A program made the position numbers and the translations under genes. From the NCBI RefSeq assembly GCF_025362455.1, contig NZ_JANYGJ010000091.1, positions 1 through 64,000 on the forward strand: a stretch of 64,000 bases of DNA. The letters run 5' to 3'. The DNA comes from Deinococcus sp. GTDB lineage: Bacteria > Deinococcota > Deinococci > Deinococcales > Deinococcaceae. The first letter of the stretch is position 1. Every line of letters begins with the position of its first letter. Shown in pieces: positions 37,975 to 47,764 of the stretch. Below the pieces are notes generated by a model, which made no database searches, was not told the origin of the DNA, and saw only the letters and a list, made by a program, of their open reading frames with translations.

Positions 37975-39141
37975 GTGAATATCGACGTGTTCGTCGCAGT
38001 GACGCTGGGCGTGCTGGGCCTGCTGATCGGCTCGTTTTCCAACGTGCTGATCTGGCGGCTGCCCCGTGGCGAAAATATCGCCTTTCCGCCCAGCCACTGC
38101 CCCAGGTGCGAGCACCCGCTGGCCGTCCTCGATCTGGTCCCGGTGGCGTCCTGGGTGGCGCTGGGCGGCAAGTGCCGCTACTGCCAGGCGCCGATCACCC
38201 CGCGCTACCCCATCATCGAGCTGATTTCGGGGCTGGCGTACCTGGGGCTGGGACTGCTGTTTCCCTTCAGCGCGGTGGGCGCGGGCGTGTTCGGGCTGTG
38301 CCTGCTGTTCACCATCTTGCTCGCCTCGTCGGTCATCGACGCCGAAACCTACACCCTGCCCGACGCGCTGACCATTCCCGGCGCCGTCATCGGCGTGCTG
38401 TTTGGGCTGGTGCACACTTCCAGCGGCGCGGCCAGCGTCGGCCTGCCCGTCTTCAGCGAGGCCCTGCGCGGCGGCCTGATGGGCGCGGGGCTGCTGGTCA
38501 CCATCGATTTGCTCGGCTCGTGGATCATGCGGCGCCTCCGTGAAATGCAGTACCCGGAGCAGCCGCTGGGCTACCAGCAGATCGCACTTGGACTCTTTGG
38601 CGGGCTCCTCATCGGCGGCCTGTCCGGCAACCTGTGGGCGGCGACACTCGGCGGCCTGGCGCTGGGCGCGGCCTCGACCCTGCTCAACGCAGCCAGCAAA
38701 CGTACCGTGCGCGTTCCCGAACTGCTGACGGTGGGCGGCTCATTGGTGGGCCTGCCGCTGCTGAGCACGCTGGGCGGCCCGGCCTTCCTGGGTGGTCTGA
38801 ACGGTGGCCTGGCCGCAGCGGGCGCGGTCAGTCTGCTGGCGGGCACCTACTGGTGGGTCAACGAGAAGGCCATCGACCAGGACGCCCCCGCCGACCCACG
38901 GGCGATGGGCTTCGGTGACGTGAAGCTGGCCGCCGTCATCGGCGCCTTCCTGGGCTTTGACAAGCTGGTGCTGACGCTGGCCGTCGCGGTGGTCGCGGGC
39001 GCGGTGTTCGGCATCGTGCAAAAGGCCCTGAGAAGCGACAACCGGGTCAAGTTCGGCCCGTTTCTGGCGATTGGGGCGGTGGTGGCGCTGCTGTGGGGCG
39101 GATCGTTGATCGCGGCCTACAAGTCGGCGACCGGGTTTTAG
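37975..39141 (+). CDS. pilD: Type IV prepilin peptidase
   Basis: Membrane aspartyl protease that cleaves (and in many cases N-methylates) type IV pilin leaders; used for pili and DNA uptake. 388 residues. N-terminal cytoplasmic domain with two CxxC pairs (CPRC, CRYC), first active-site Asp in SSVIDAETYTLPDA, second in the GFGDVKLAAVIGAFLG motif. Longer than most relatives because of an extra glycine-rich membrane segment around residues 195-280. GTG start with TACACT seven bases upstream. Confidence 0.92.
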   Translation: MNIDVFVAVTLGVLGLLIGSFSNVLIWRLPRGENIAFPPSHCPRCEHPLAVLDLVPVASWVALGGKCRYCQAPITPRYPIIELISGLAYLGLGLLFPFSAVGAGVFGLCLLFTILLASSVIDAETYTLPDALTIPGAVIGVLFGLVHTSSGAASVGLPVFSEALRGGLMGAGLLVTIDLLGSWIMRRLREMQYPEQPLGYQQIALGLFGGLLIGGLSGNLWAATLGGLALGAASTLLNAASKRTVRVPELLTVGGSLVGLPLLSTLGGPAFLGGLNGGLAAAGAVSLLAGTYWWVNEKAIDQDAPADPRAMGFGDVKLAAVIGAFLGFDKLVLTLAVAVVAGAVFGIVQKALRSDNRVKFGPFLAIGAVVALLWGGSLIAAYKSATGF

Positions 39142-39584
39142 GGCAGTACTCCGAATTACGCCACGGGGAAAACAGCCTCCCCGCGCCTCCATTCTGCGTC
39201 CTGCTCAGTCAACACTACTCGCTCCGCTCGGTCATAAAAGGGTCTTTTTATGACATCTGCTCTAGGGCACGCCTGGAAGCACCCAGGATGCCAACCAGGG
39301 AAGGCCGTCATGCTGAGCTTGCCGAAGCATCTCCCGGCCCCAGCGGACGCAGCGAGCACGACAGGGACTTTTTTGACTGGCCAGGTTTTTGACTGGCCAG
39401 GCTCCCAGCCACGTCATACGGGATTAACTTGACTTCGGTGTATACGCGACTGACCCCTCACCCCCTGCGGGAGAGGGGGCCACCGGGCAGCCCCAACGCT
39501 TCATGTTCGGGAGTCTTTTCAATTCCGTATCAGACCCTTCGCGGCGTTCCGCTCAGCCCGCTCAGCCCGATCAGCTCAGCCGTC
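39142..39584. other. Gene-free stretch with dispersed repeats
   Basis: About 440 bases between convergent genes. Contains a GTCATGCTGAGCTTGCCGAA element (39307), a duplicated TTTTTGACTGGCCAGG (39370-39405), CCCCTCACCCCCTGCGGGAG (39455) and a CCTTCGCGGCGTTCCGCTCAG half-element (39533). No coding sequence is apparent. Confidence 0.55.
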
Positions 39585-41153
39585 CTATTTCAGCGTTTGC
39601 AACAGCCCGGTGTACAGCAGCCCGAAGCGCCTTTCGTCGAGCGGGGCCGCGTTGTTCCAGGTGGCGCTCAGGCAGACGCTGCGCCCGCCCTGGGTGATGA
39701 TCTGGCTGGTCAGGTTCAGCACGCCGCCCTCGCTGCCGCCTTTGAAGCTGACCGCCCCAAACTGCGCCGGGTCGGCGGCGCCAGGATTGACCTGCATCAG
39801 CGGCAGGGCGGCGACCTCGTTCATCAGGCTGCACAGGCGCGTGGTACTCACGAACCACTCGACGCCGGGCGCGACCACCGCGCCGTTGCCGAACAGTTCG
39901 GCGGCGGGCAGTGGGGCGGCGGCAAGTTGTGCCAGCACGGCGTTTTTTCCAGCATCGTCGCCCGCCAGGTAGGTACTGAGCAGCGCTTTATTGGCCGGAT
40001 TTTTCAGCGCGAATAGCTCGCGGGTGCTCGGCACGGCGCCCAGGCCCAGCTTCTGGCCCACACCGCTGCCCCCCACCACCCGCAGCAGCAGATCGGTGGC
40101 GGTGTTGTCGCTCTGGGAGATCATCAGGGTCGCCAGGCTCTGCAAGGTCAGCATTGAGCTGTCGGGCCAGGTCTGCAAAAAACCGCTGGGCAGGGACTTG
40201 TCGGCGTCCTGAAGCGTGACGACCTCGGCCCAGGCGTGCTTTCCGGCTTTGATCTGGTCTTGTGGCTCGGCCAGGATGCCCAGTTTGAAGGCCGAGGCCA
40301 CCGCCAGTTTGGCTTCCGGATTCAGGCCGCCCAGCAGCTTGCCGTTCTCAGTCACGGCCACGCTGACCTGGCCGGGCAGAACCTTGAAGGCGTCCACGGC
40401 GCTTTGCAGGCTGGGACGCGGCGCGGAAGAGTTGAGACTGGGCGCCCCGACGAACAGACCGGTAAAACGGCCCTGGGCGTCCACGCTCACCCGGTTGACC
40501 GGAATGGTGCCCTGGGCGAAGTTGAGCGTTTTGCCGTCCTTACTCACGCCCTGGAAGGCGCCCAGGCCCAGGCCCTGGCGCAGCAGATTGAGCGTGCGGG
40601 TCAGCGAGGCTATCGGCGCCATGTTCAGAAATTCCGGTGTGAACCATTCGGCCTGCGGCGCGGCGGCGCGGAAGAGTCGGTCCAGGGCGGCGCTGGCCGG
40701 GGTACTGGTTGCTGGGCTGCTGGTTGCTGGGCTGCTGGTTGCTGGTGTGGTGCTGGTTGGCGTAGTCGGAGCCGCCGTCTTCGCTTCCTGACCCTTTAGA
40801 AACAGCCCGGTAAACTGCCCCGCCGCATTGAGCTGGGCCGAAACGGTGACCGTGCCGCCCGCGTAGCGCAGCCGGTAGGTGTCCTGGCCCAGCACGTCCA
40901 CTCCCTGAAAGGCGCCGTACTGCCCCGCGAAGCCCTGAAAGCCGCGCTGCACCTGCCGCAGCTTGCTGGCAAACGCGGGTACGAACCATCTGGGGTCGAG
41001 TATGGGCGCCTGGGCCAGCCGGGTCAGTGCCGCCTGGGGCGTGAGTGCTGCTGGGGCCGGGGTCGCCTGAATGGTTCGGGCCAGCGTGGGCAAACTCAGT
41101 GAAGCGCTCAGGAGCGCAGGCAGGAGCGCGGCCAGTCGAAGAGGTCGGTTCAT
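39585..41153 (-). CDS. Secreted serine hydrolase of the class A beta-lactamase fold
   Basis: 522 residues from ATG at 41153. Signal peptide, then two copies of a domain of about 90 residues (RWFVPAF...GAFQGVDVLGQ...GQFTGLFLKG and EWFTPEF...GAFQGVSKDG...GRFTGLFVGA), linked by PATSS repeats, then the hydrolase domain with SxxK (VASAFKLG), SDN (ISQSDNTATD) and KGG (SFKGGSEGG). The TRELFALKNPAN loop replaces the Glu166 omega loop of true beta-lactamases, so drug hydrolysis is not assumed; an envelope hydrolase is more likely. Confidence 0.83.
   Translation of the reverse strand: MNRPLRLAALLPALLSASLSLPTLARTIQATPAPAALTPQAALTRLAQAPILDPRWFVPAFASKLRQVQRGFQGFAGQYGAFQGVDVLGQDTYRLRYAGGTVTVSAQLNAAGQFTGLFLKGQEAKTAAPTTPTSTTPATSSPATSSPATSTPASAALDRLFRAAAPQAEWFTPEFLNMAPIASLTRTLNLLRQGLGLGAFQGVSKDGKTLNFAQGTIPVNRVSVDAQGRFTGLFVGAPSLNSSAPRPSLQSAVDAFKVLPGQVSVAVTENGKLLGGLNPEAKLAVASAFKLGILAEPQDQIKAGKHAWAEVVTLQDADKSLPSGFLQTWPDSSMLTLQSLATLMISQSDNTATDLLLRVVGGSGVGQKLGLGAVPSTRELFALKNPANKALLSTYLAGDDAGKNAVLAQLAAAPLPAAELFGNGAVVAPGVEWFVSTTRLCSLMNEVAALPLMQVNPGAADPAQFGAVSFKGGSEGGVLNLTSQIITQGGRSVCLSATWNNAAPLDERRFGLLYTGLLQTLK
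40704..40760. repeat. 15-bp tandem repeat in the serine hydrolase linker
   Basis: Three to four copies of GCTGGTTGCTGGGCT in frame code the TPATSSPATSSPATST linker between the two N-terminal domains of the hydrolase. Confidence 0.85.
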
Positions 41154-41276
41154 GCCGTTGACTATGCCGGAAGTGGGAAGCAAGTTGCCAGAGCTGGTGT
41201 TGTCCGCTCACCGGATACGGTGCCCCTACCGGCACTCAGGCTTTACTTCCAGCCGCCTCCTCCCTATGCTGCTTTC

Positions 41277-41789
41277 ATGAAGAAGATGAAGCTGGCTGTG
41301 ATGTTCGGCACCCTACTGTCTGGCTCGCTGGCTAGCACTGGGCTGGCCGCCCAGCCGAGCAGCGACGCCGCCTCCCTGGCGACCCTGAAGGACGCGGTGC
41401 TGTGCTACAGCGCGGAAGTCGAGGTCGACGACGAGCCCGACGAGGCGCTGGGCGATCAGGCCAGGGCCATCATGCTGGAGACCCTGCGCGTCCTGAAGCT
41501 CGGAGCCGTGCAGTACGACGACGCCATCAACTGCGACCTGAACCTGGACTTCACCTTCGGCCTGGACGTGGCGGGGGCGCCCAGCCTCTACAACGTGGAG
41601 TTGAGTCTGCGAAGCTTCACGGCCCGCGTGGGTGCTACCGAGATCGGCAGCGCCACCATCTGGAGCGACGGCTACTGGGGCGGCGACAAAGACGTCTGGG
41701 ACCGGGCGACCTACACCAAGCGCATGACCGACACCCTGGGCAAGAGCCTGGCGCAGTTCACCACCGATTACCGCTCGCTTGGTAAGTAG
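41277..41789 (+). CDS. Secreted protein of unknown function
   Basis: 170 residues from ATG at 41277, with TATGCT six bases upstream. Signal peptide with LAA cleavage region. Two cysteines (AVLCYSAEV, AINCDLNL). The region DEPDEALGDQARAIMLETL is acidic. Not recognised; periplasmic by signal. Confidence 0.65.
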   Translation: MKKMKLAVMFGTLLSGSLASTGLAAQPSSDAASLATLKDAVLCYSAEVEVDDEPDEALGDQARAIMLETLRVLKLGAVQYDDAINCDLNLDFTFGLDVAGAPSLYNVELSLRSFTARVGATEIGSATIWSDGYWGGDKDVWDRATYTKRMTDTLGKSLAQFTTDYRSLGK

Positions 41790-41814
41790 AGGCGCCTGGC
41801 AGGGTGAATGAAAA

Positions 41815-41839
41815 TGGCCGGGATTTCGCGTCCCGGCCA
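41815..41839. terminator. Terminator hairpin between convergent genes
   Basis: TGGCCGGGA/TCCCGGCCA stem with a 7-base loop, A-rich on its left side so that it reads as an intrinsic terminator for mdh on the minus strand. Confidence 0.75.
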
Positions 41840-41861
41840 CCATTCTTATGTGCTTTCCGGC

Positions 41862-42875
<1,014 letters not shown>

Positions 42876-43013
42876 GGGTGGTTCTCCTGGGGGAATCGGT
42901 GCGCATGGAAGCTGGTGCGCTCTGAATTCCGGTTTTTGGATTCTCCGGCCCATGCTACCCCACACCCGCCTGAGCCGCCCGGCGGTTACTCGCCTGGTGA
43001 CGGCAGGGCGAAC

Positions 43014-43056
43014 GGTCGGGGGCCGAAATCCCGCCCCCGGACTCCGGCCCCCGACC
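43014..43056 (-). terminator. Strong GC hairpin after the phytase-like gene
   Basis: 12-bp perfect stem GGTCGGGGGCCG/CGGCCCCCGACC with a 19-base loop, 12 bases after the stop codon of the esterase-like gene. No T-run follows, so termination is inferred from position and stability. Confidence 0.5.
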
Positions 43057-43067
43057 CTCAGCAAGCT

Positions 43068-44327
43068 CTACTTGCGCCCGACTCCGGCGCCCAGCTTCAG
43101 CGGCGTGTCGAGCTTGAGGGTCAGGAACTCGCTGGGGTCTTTGACGTCGGCGCCGCGCCCGCCTGTGCCGGGGTAGTTGTTGTCGTTGATGACCAGAATG
43201 GTATTGGCGTCCAGCACCAGCACGTCCTCGATGGTGATAAACGGAAAGCGGAAGGTGGTGCCCAGGCCCGCCAGGTTCTGCGGGTCGCTGATGTTCAGCA
43301 AGTCGGCCACTTCGGTTTTGACGAAATTTCCATCGGCGCCCTGTTTGGTCAGGTCGATGCTGTAGATCTTCTTGAGCTTGGCCGCCTCGCCCGACGCCTG
43401 GTCGCGCTCGATCACCAGGTATTCGTTGTCACTCACCACCGTCAGGTCGCCAATCGAGTTGGCCGGGTCTTCGAGTTTGTAGCGGCCAATGATCTTGCCG
43501 AAGGTGCCGGTGGCCGGGTCGAAGTCGTACAGGCGCAGCGTGCTGGGCGCGTCGCCGAGCACCGAGCCTTCCAGCAGCGGATAAAGTTTGGTGCGGGCCG
43601 GGTTGCTGGCCAGTCCCTCGAAGCCTTTCGAGCTGCCCAGGTTGGCGAGGCTGGTCGCGCCAGGTGCCGGGCTGGCGGCCAGGATGCTGGGGTTGTTCGG
43701 CGAACGCACCAGGTCCCTGGTCGGGTCTTTGCCCGCCGCCAGGTCGGGGGTCGGCACCGGGGCGCTCAGCAGCTTGCCGTCATTTGCCACATGCAGCAGG
43801 AACGGCCCGAACTCCTCACCGATCCAGAAGCTGCCGTCGGGCATCTGCACAAACGACTCGATGTCGAAATCGGCGCCGGTCAGCAGGCGATCTGTGGTGT
43901 TTTCGTTGACGATCAAAAACGGCACTTTCTTGTCAGGGTCGCGGAGCTGAATGAACGCGCCCACCTTGACGCTGCCCGCCCTGCCCGGCGCCGTCTTGAA
44001 GCTCGGCGTCACGGTGTACAGGCGCAGCAGAAAGTCTGGGCTGTTGTATTTGCTGCCGTAACCGTTGTCGGGCATGACGGCGTAGCTGAGCGCCGCCGCG
44101 CCGAACTGCACGGCGGAAAAGCCCTGCACCGGCTGGCTGGGAAACCGGGGCTGGGCGGCCTTGCTGCCGTCACCCGAAAACTGCCCGCTGGCCGGACCCT
44201 CGGCAAAGGTGTCGGCGCTCAGTACCGCGTAGCCGACCAGCTCCGCCGCCTGGCCGGGTCCACTCAGGGCAAGGCCCAGCGAAAAACTCAGACTCAGGGC
44301 GGCCACCGACACACGGGAGTTCAGCAT
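43068..44327 (-). CDS. Secreted esterase-like/phytase-like protein
   Basis: 419 residues, signal peptide (ALSGPGQAA). The body matches the 'esterase-like activity of phytase' beta-propeller family: [60 protein letters not shown] and [17 protein letters not shown]. Such proteins release phosphate or bind metal in the periplasm; the activity here is unproved. A -10-like AATGCT is six bases before ATG. Confidence 0.8.
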   Translation of the reverse strand: MLNSRVSVAALSLSFSLGLALSGPGQAAELVGYAVLSADTFAEGPASGQFSGDGSKAAQPRFPSQPVQGFSAVQFGAAALSYAVMPDNGYGSKYNSPDFLLRLYTVTPSFKTAPGRAGSVKVGAFIQLRDPDKKVPFLIVNENTTDRLLTGADFDIESFVQMPDGSFWIGEEFGPFLLHVANDGKLLSAPVPTPDLAAGKDPTRDLVRSPNNPSILAASPAPGATSLANLGSSKGFEGLASNPARTKLYPLLEGSVLGDAPSTLRLYDFDPATGTFGKIIGRYKLEDPANSIGDLTVVSDNEYLVIERDQASGEAAKLKKIYSIDLTKQGADGNFVKTEVADLLNISDPQNLAGLGTTFRFPFITIEDVLVLDANTILVINDNNYPGTGGRGADVKDPSEFLTLKLDTPLKLGAGVGRK

Positions 44328-44396
44328 GCACTCAGCATTCCGGCAGGCCGTCAGGGGCGGGTCAGGCGACTGCGGCGCAAACCCTGGGGCACAGCA

Positions 44397-44426
44397 AAAC
44401 CCCGCCGCTCACACCGGAGGGCGGGG
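44397..44426 (-). terminator. Intrinsic terminator after rplS
   Basis: On the minus strand a GCCCCGCC/GGCGGGG hairpin is followed by TTTTG, directly after the L19 stop codon. Confidence 0.8.
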
Positions 44427-44444
44427 CATGTGAACCTTCGGGAC

Positions 44445-45011
44445 TTACTCGCCCTGGGTTTCGGGGGCCTGCTCGGCGGGCGCGGGCGCCGCTACCGGAG
44501 CAGCCGCAGCAGCTTCAGCCGCAGCAACTTCAGCCGCAGCGGTGGCCGCCGCTGCCTGGGCAGCAAAAGCAGTTGCTGCCGTCTGGGCCGCTTCTTCCTT
44601 GACGCGCTGGTTGCGGGCGGCGTCTTTCATCACGCGGCCACGGTCGTTCTTGATGCGGGCGGCCTTGCCACGCAGCTCGCGCAGGTAGTACAGTTTGGCA
44701 CGCCTGACTTTACCGCGCTCCAGAATGGTGATCTTGCTAATCAGCGGGGTGTTGTAGGGGAACACGCGCTCCACGCCCTCGCCAAACGAGATCTTGCGCA
44801 CGGTAAAGCTCTTGCGGGTGCCGCCGCCGTTGATGGCGATGACCACGCCCTCGAACGCCTGGAGGCGGGTGCGGGTGCCCTCCACGACCTTGGTTTCCAC
44901 GCGCACGGTGTCGCCCGCCTGGAACTCCGGCACGTCGGCCTTGAGGTGCGGCTGCTCGACGGCGCGCAAGATGGCGCCACGGTTGATTCTGGGAATACGG
45001 CTCTGAGTCAT
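44445..45011 (-). CDS. rplS: 50S ribosomal protein L19
   Basis: 188 residues from ATG at 45011 ([20 protein letters not shown]) with an AAAGGAG ribosome site. The L19 core is complete ([56 protein letters not shown]). Beyond residue about 135 there is an alanine-rich tail of some 50 residues ending [12 protein letters not shown], longer than in most bacteria. L19 sits at the 30S-50S interface. It stands alone, without rimM or trmD. Confidence 0.96.
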   Translation of the reverse strand: MTQSRIPRINRGAILRAVEQPHLKADVPEFQAGDTVRVETKVVEGTRTRLQAFEGVVIAINGGGTRKSFTVRKISFGEGVERVFPYNTPLISKITILERGKVRRAKLYYLRELRGKAARIKNDRGRVMKDAARNQRVKEEAAQTAATAFAAQAAAATAAAEVAAAEAAAAAPVAAPAPAEQAPETQGE

Positions 45012-45145
45012 ACGTTCTCCTTTGTGCTGGCGGACCGCACCACGCCTGACCTGGGGCCAGCAGATGCGTTCACAGAACACGCCATGCGCCGATCACGCCG
45101 CACAGCCACCACTCCGCCTCCGGCCTGCGCCGGGGCAACTTGTGA

Positions 45146-45175
45146 AGTATACAGGCTCAGGCGCCGCCAGGTAAA
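45146..45175 (-). promoter_or_regulatory. Promoter of rplS
   Basis: On the minus strand TTTACC, 18 bases, TATACT. It predicts a leader of about 130 bases before rplS, long compared with the leaderless genes around it. Confidence 0.65.
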
Positions 45176-45322
45176 GCCCGGAAAAGAGGGTGAGAGGGTA
45201 GAGGGTAAAGAGGGTGAGGTGGGCGCAACGCACGTCGGGCGTCCAGCGCCTTGCCACTTACGGGGAAAACCGGGGTGGGAAAGGGCGAAGGCCGTCCCGG
45301 TGAAGCCAGAGTGAGCCGCCGC

Positions 45323-45382
45323 GTTGTTGTCACCAGAATTGTCGTGTCCAGGCTCATGATGACCAGGGTTGTTGTGTCCAAG
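45323..45382. repeat. Degenerate 15-bp tandem repeat x4
   Basis: GTTGTTGTCACCAGA, ATTGTCGTGTCCAGG, CTCATGATGACCAGG and GTTGTTGTGTCCAAG in a row. It lies in the 530-base gap between rplS and the tRNA promoter, which otherwise shows no credible gene. Confidence 0.6.
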
Positions 45383-45540
45383 GGCGTCCAGGCCGCTCAC
45401 TCCCACGGCGGACAACCGTGCCGGGTCCGGACAGGTGCCGCGTGAGACTTGAAAAACGCCGCAGGAGAGGGCGTTGACGTTCAGCTTGCCCGAAAAGTGC
45501 AGACCGACGTGACCCGCTCCTGGTGCTCGCCGCCGCCATG

Positions 45541-45569
45541 TTGACAATGCCGGGGGGCGCGGCTATCCT
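45541..45569 (+). promoter_or_regulatory. Promoter of the tRNA-Asp/tRNA-Phe unit
   Basis: TTGACA, 17 bases, TATCCT: a near-consensus housekeeping promoter about 44 bases before the first tRNA. Confidence 0.88.
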
Positions 45570-45612
45570 TTAACCCGCCCGTAAGAAGGCCGTTGGTGTG
45601 GGCTGTTGGTGG

Positions 45613-45767
<155 letters not shown>

Positions 45768-45772
45768 CCACT

Positions 45773-45799
45773 AAACCTCGTCTTCGGGCGGGGTTTTTT
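45773..45799 (+). terminator. Intrinsic terminator of the tRNA unit
   Basis: AAACCTCG...CGGGG hairpin followed by TTTTTT. Confidence 0.88.
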
Positions 45800-45876
45800 G
45801 CTGTGCGGCGCCTGATTGTGTAACCCCGACCTTGCGCAGCCCCTACTCTGTGTTGCAGCTCACATCTGAACCCCCG

Positions 45877-45969
45877 AATTGTAATCTGGTGCAATATCAG
45901 TTAAAGTCTGCATGAAGACGGACAGTGTTGTCTAGACGGAATTATTAAAGTCGTAGGTGGAGGCACAAT
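45877..45969 (+). promoter_or_regulatory. Promoter and leader of the first fasciclin gene
   Basis: TTGTAA, 17 bases, TAAAGT, then a leader ending GTGGAGGCACAAT before ATG. The whole stretch is a near copy of the one before the second fasciclin gene. Confidence 0.75.
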
Positions 45970-46551
45970 ATGAAATTAGTTCAAGCATTCGGTGCTGTCA
46001 GCCTGACTGTTCTTCTCGCCGCCTGCGTTCCAGCGGCCACCACGGGCAAAGACGGCATGATGGCCGACGGCGCCATGAAAAAAGACGCCGTTATGGCCGA
46101 CGCGGCAATGGCCAAGGCCCCCGGCACCATCGTCGCCGTCGCGGCGGGCAACCCCGATTTCAGCACGCTGGTCGCCGCCGTCAAAGCTGCCGGACTGGTC
46201 GATGCCCTGAACGGCAAAGGCCCGCTGACCGTCCTGGCGCCCACCAACGCGGCCTTTGCCAAGCTCCCGGCAGGCACGGTGGAGACCCTGCTCAAGCCTG
46301 AAAACAAGGCCACGCTGGTCAAAATTCTGACCTACCACGTGCTGCCCCTCGAAGCCAAGGCCGCCACGGTGGTGAGCCTGGCCGGGAAGAAGGTCAAGAC
46401 CCTGGAGGGCACGGAAATCACCATCAACGTCAGCGGCGGCAAGGTCAGCCTGACCGATGCCAAGGGCGGCGTTTCCAATGTGACCGCCACCGATATCGCG
46501 GCCAGCAACGGCGTGATTCACGTGATCGACACCGTGTTGATGCCGGAATAG
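45970..46551 (+). CDS. Fasciclin (FAS1) domain lipoprotein, single domain
   Basis: 193 residues. Lipobox VLLAAC, a Met/Ala/Lys-rich spacer, and one FAS1 domain: [35 protein letters not shown] split into the two conserved FAS1 motifs, ILTYHVLP, and the end [18 protein letters not shown]1 lipoproteins are surface or periplasmic adhesion-type proteins. A GGAGG ribosome site is present. Close paralogue of the next gene. Confidence 0.93.
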   Translation: MKLVQAFGAVSLTVLLAACVPAATTGKDGMMADGAMKKDAVMADAAMAKAPGTIVAVAAGNPDFSTLVAAVKAAGLVDALNGKGPLTVLAPTNAAFAKLPAGTVETLLKPENKATLVKILTYHVLPLEAKAATVVSLAGKKVKTLEGTEITINVSGGKVSLTDAKGGVSNVTATDIAASNGVIHVIDTVLMPE

Positions 46552-46570
46552 GTTCACATCTCAAGCTCAA

Positions 46571-46607
46571 CTTCCGGTGCCAGGGCTTCGTTCCGGCGCC
46601 GGTTTTT
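46571..46607 (+). terminator. Intrinsic terminator between the fasciclin genes
   Basis: CCGGTGCC/GGCGCCGG stem followed by TTTTT, so the two fasciclin genes are separate transcripts. Confidence 0.82.
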
Positions 46608-46623
46608 ACGAATTCTCACTGGC

Positions 46624-46716
46624 AATTGTAACCTGCTACCAGGTCAGTTAAAGTCTGAGTGAAGACAGACACTGTTCCTCATGCAAAGTATTTAGAGTTA
46701 CGATTGGAGGCACAAT
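46624..46716 (+). promoter_or_regulatory. Promoter and leader of the second fasciclin gene
   Basis: Same elements and spacing as at 45877: TTGTAA, 17 bases, TAAAGT, and the same GGAGGCACAAT before ATG. The shared sequence CAGTTAAAGTCTG.GTGAAG extends well beyond the promoter boxes. Confidence 0.75.
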
Positions 46717-47697
46717 ATGAAACGAATCCATGCCATTGGTGCTGTTTTCCTGGCCCTTTCACTCGCCGCCTGCGATATGACCACGACCAAGCCAGAGCCC
46801 GTCAAGCCCGGCACCATCGTCGAAGTGGCCATCGCCAGTGACCCGGAGTTCACCACACTGGTGAAGGCCCTCAAGGCGGCAGGTCTGGTCGATACCCTGA
46901 GCGGCAAGGGACCGTTCACGGTCTTCGCGCCCACCAACGCGGCGTTCGCCAAGCTCCCGGCAGCGACGTTGACCGATCTGCTCAAGCCCGAAAACAAAGA
47001 CAAGTTGGTCAAGATTCTGACCTATCATGTGCTGCCTATCGAGGCCAAAGCCGCGACGGTCCTGACCCTGAACGGTAAGACGGTCAAGACGGTGCAAGGC
47101 GAGGACATCACTGTCAACATCGCGGGCACCAAGGTCAGCCTGACCGACGCCGCAGGTGGCACCTCCAACGTCACCTCTACCGATGTGGCCGCCAGCAACG
47201 GCGTCATTCACGTCATCGACACGGTGCTGATGCCCAAGCCGGTGCCCGGCACGATTGTGGATGTGGCGGCGGGCACTCCTGAGCTGAGTACGCTGGTGAA
47301 GGCGCTGACGGCGGCTGGCCTGGTCGATACACTCAAGGGCACCGGGCCATACACGGTGTTCGCGCCCACCGACGCGGCCTTCGCCAAGCTCCCGGCAGCG
47401 ACGTTGACCGATCTGCTCAAGCCTGAAAACAAAGACAAGCTGGCCAAGATTCTGAAGTATCACGTGCTGCCTATCAAGGCGGAAGCGGCGGACGTGCTCA
47501 AGCTGAACGGGCAGAAAGTCAAGACTGTGCAGACTGGCGAAATCACCGTGAATATCACGCCCGCCACCGCCACTACCCCCGTCGCTGTCAGCCTGACCGA
47601 CGCCAAGGGCGGCAAGTCCAACGTGACCAAAACCGACGTGGCGACCAGCAACGGCGTGGTTCACCTCATCGACACCGTGTTGATGCCCGCCGACTAA
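46717..47697 (+). CDS. Fasciclin lipoprotein with two FAS1 domains
   Basis: 326 residues: lipobox LSLAAC, then two FAS1 domains in tandem (about 30-170 and 175-325), each with [16 protein letters not shown] or [30 protein letters not shown] and [19 protein letters not shown] ends. The two domains are highly alike, and like the domain of the gene upstream, so duplication seems recent. Likely lipid-anchored at the cell surface. Confidence 0.94.
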   Translation: MKRIHAIGAVFLALSLAACDMTTTKPEPVKPGTIVEVAIASDPEFTTLVKALKAAGLVDTLSGKGPFTVFAPTNAAFAKLPAATLTDLLKPENKDKLVKILTYHVLPIEAKAATVLTLNGKTVKTVQGEDITVNIAGTKVSLTDAAGGTSNVTSTDVAASNGVIHVIDTVLMPKPVPGTIVDVAAGTPELSTLVKALTAAGLVDTLKGTGPYTVFAPTDAAFAKLPAATLTDLLKPENKDKLAKILKYHVLPIKAEAADVLKLNGQKVKTVQTGEITVNITPATATTPVAVSLTDAKGGKSNVTKTDVATSNGVVHLIDTVLMPAD

Positions 47698-47717
47698 TCT
47701 AAACTCCCGTCAATCAA

Positions 47718-47750
47718 GTAGCGCCTGGACGACTTCCGGGCGCTGCTTTC
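47718..47750 (+). terminator. Terminator-like hairpin after the second fasciclin gene
   Basis: AGCGCC...GGCGCT stem with a short T-run. Confidence 0.5.
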
Positions 47751-47764
47751 ATGTGGTCTGCTCC

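Noticed and set aside
39585..40500. Beta-lactamase antibiotic-resistance gene
   Set aside because: SxxK, SDN and KGG motifs are present but the Glu166 omega loop is replaced, so resistance is not supported.
45008..45547. Open frame of 179 codons upstream of rplS
   Set aside because: Covers a promoter and a degenerate tandem repeat; protein has no recognisable character and no start signal.
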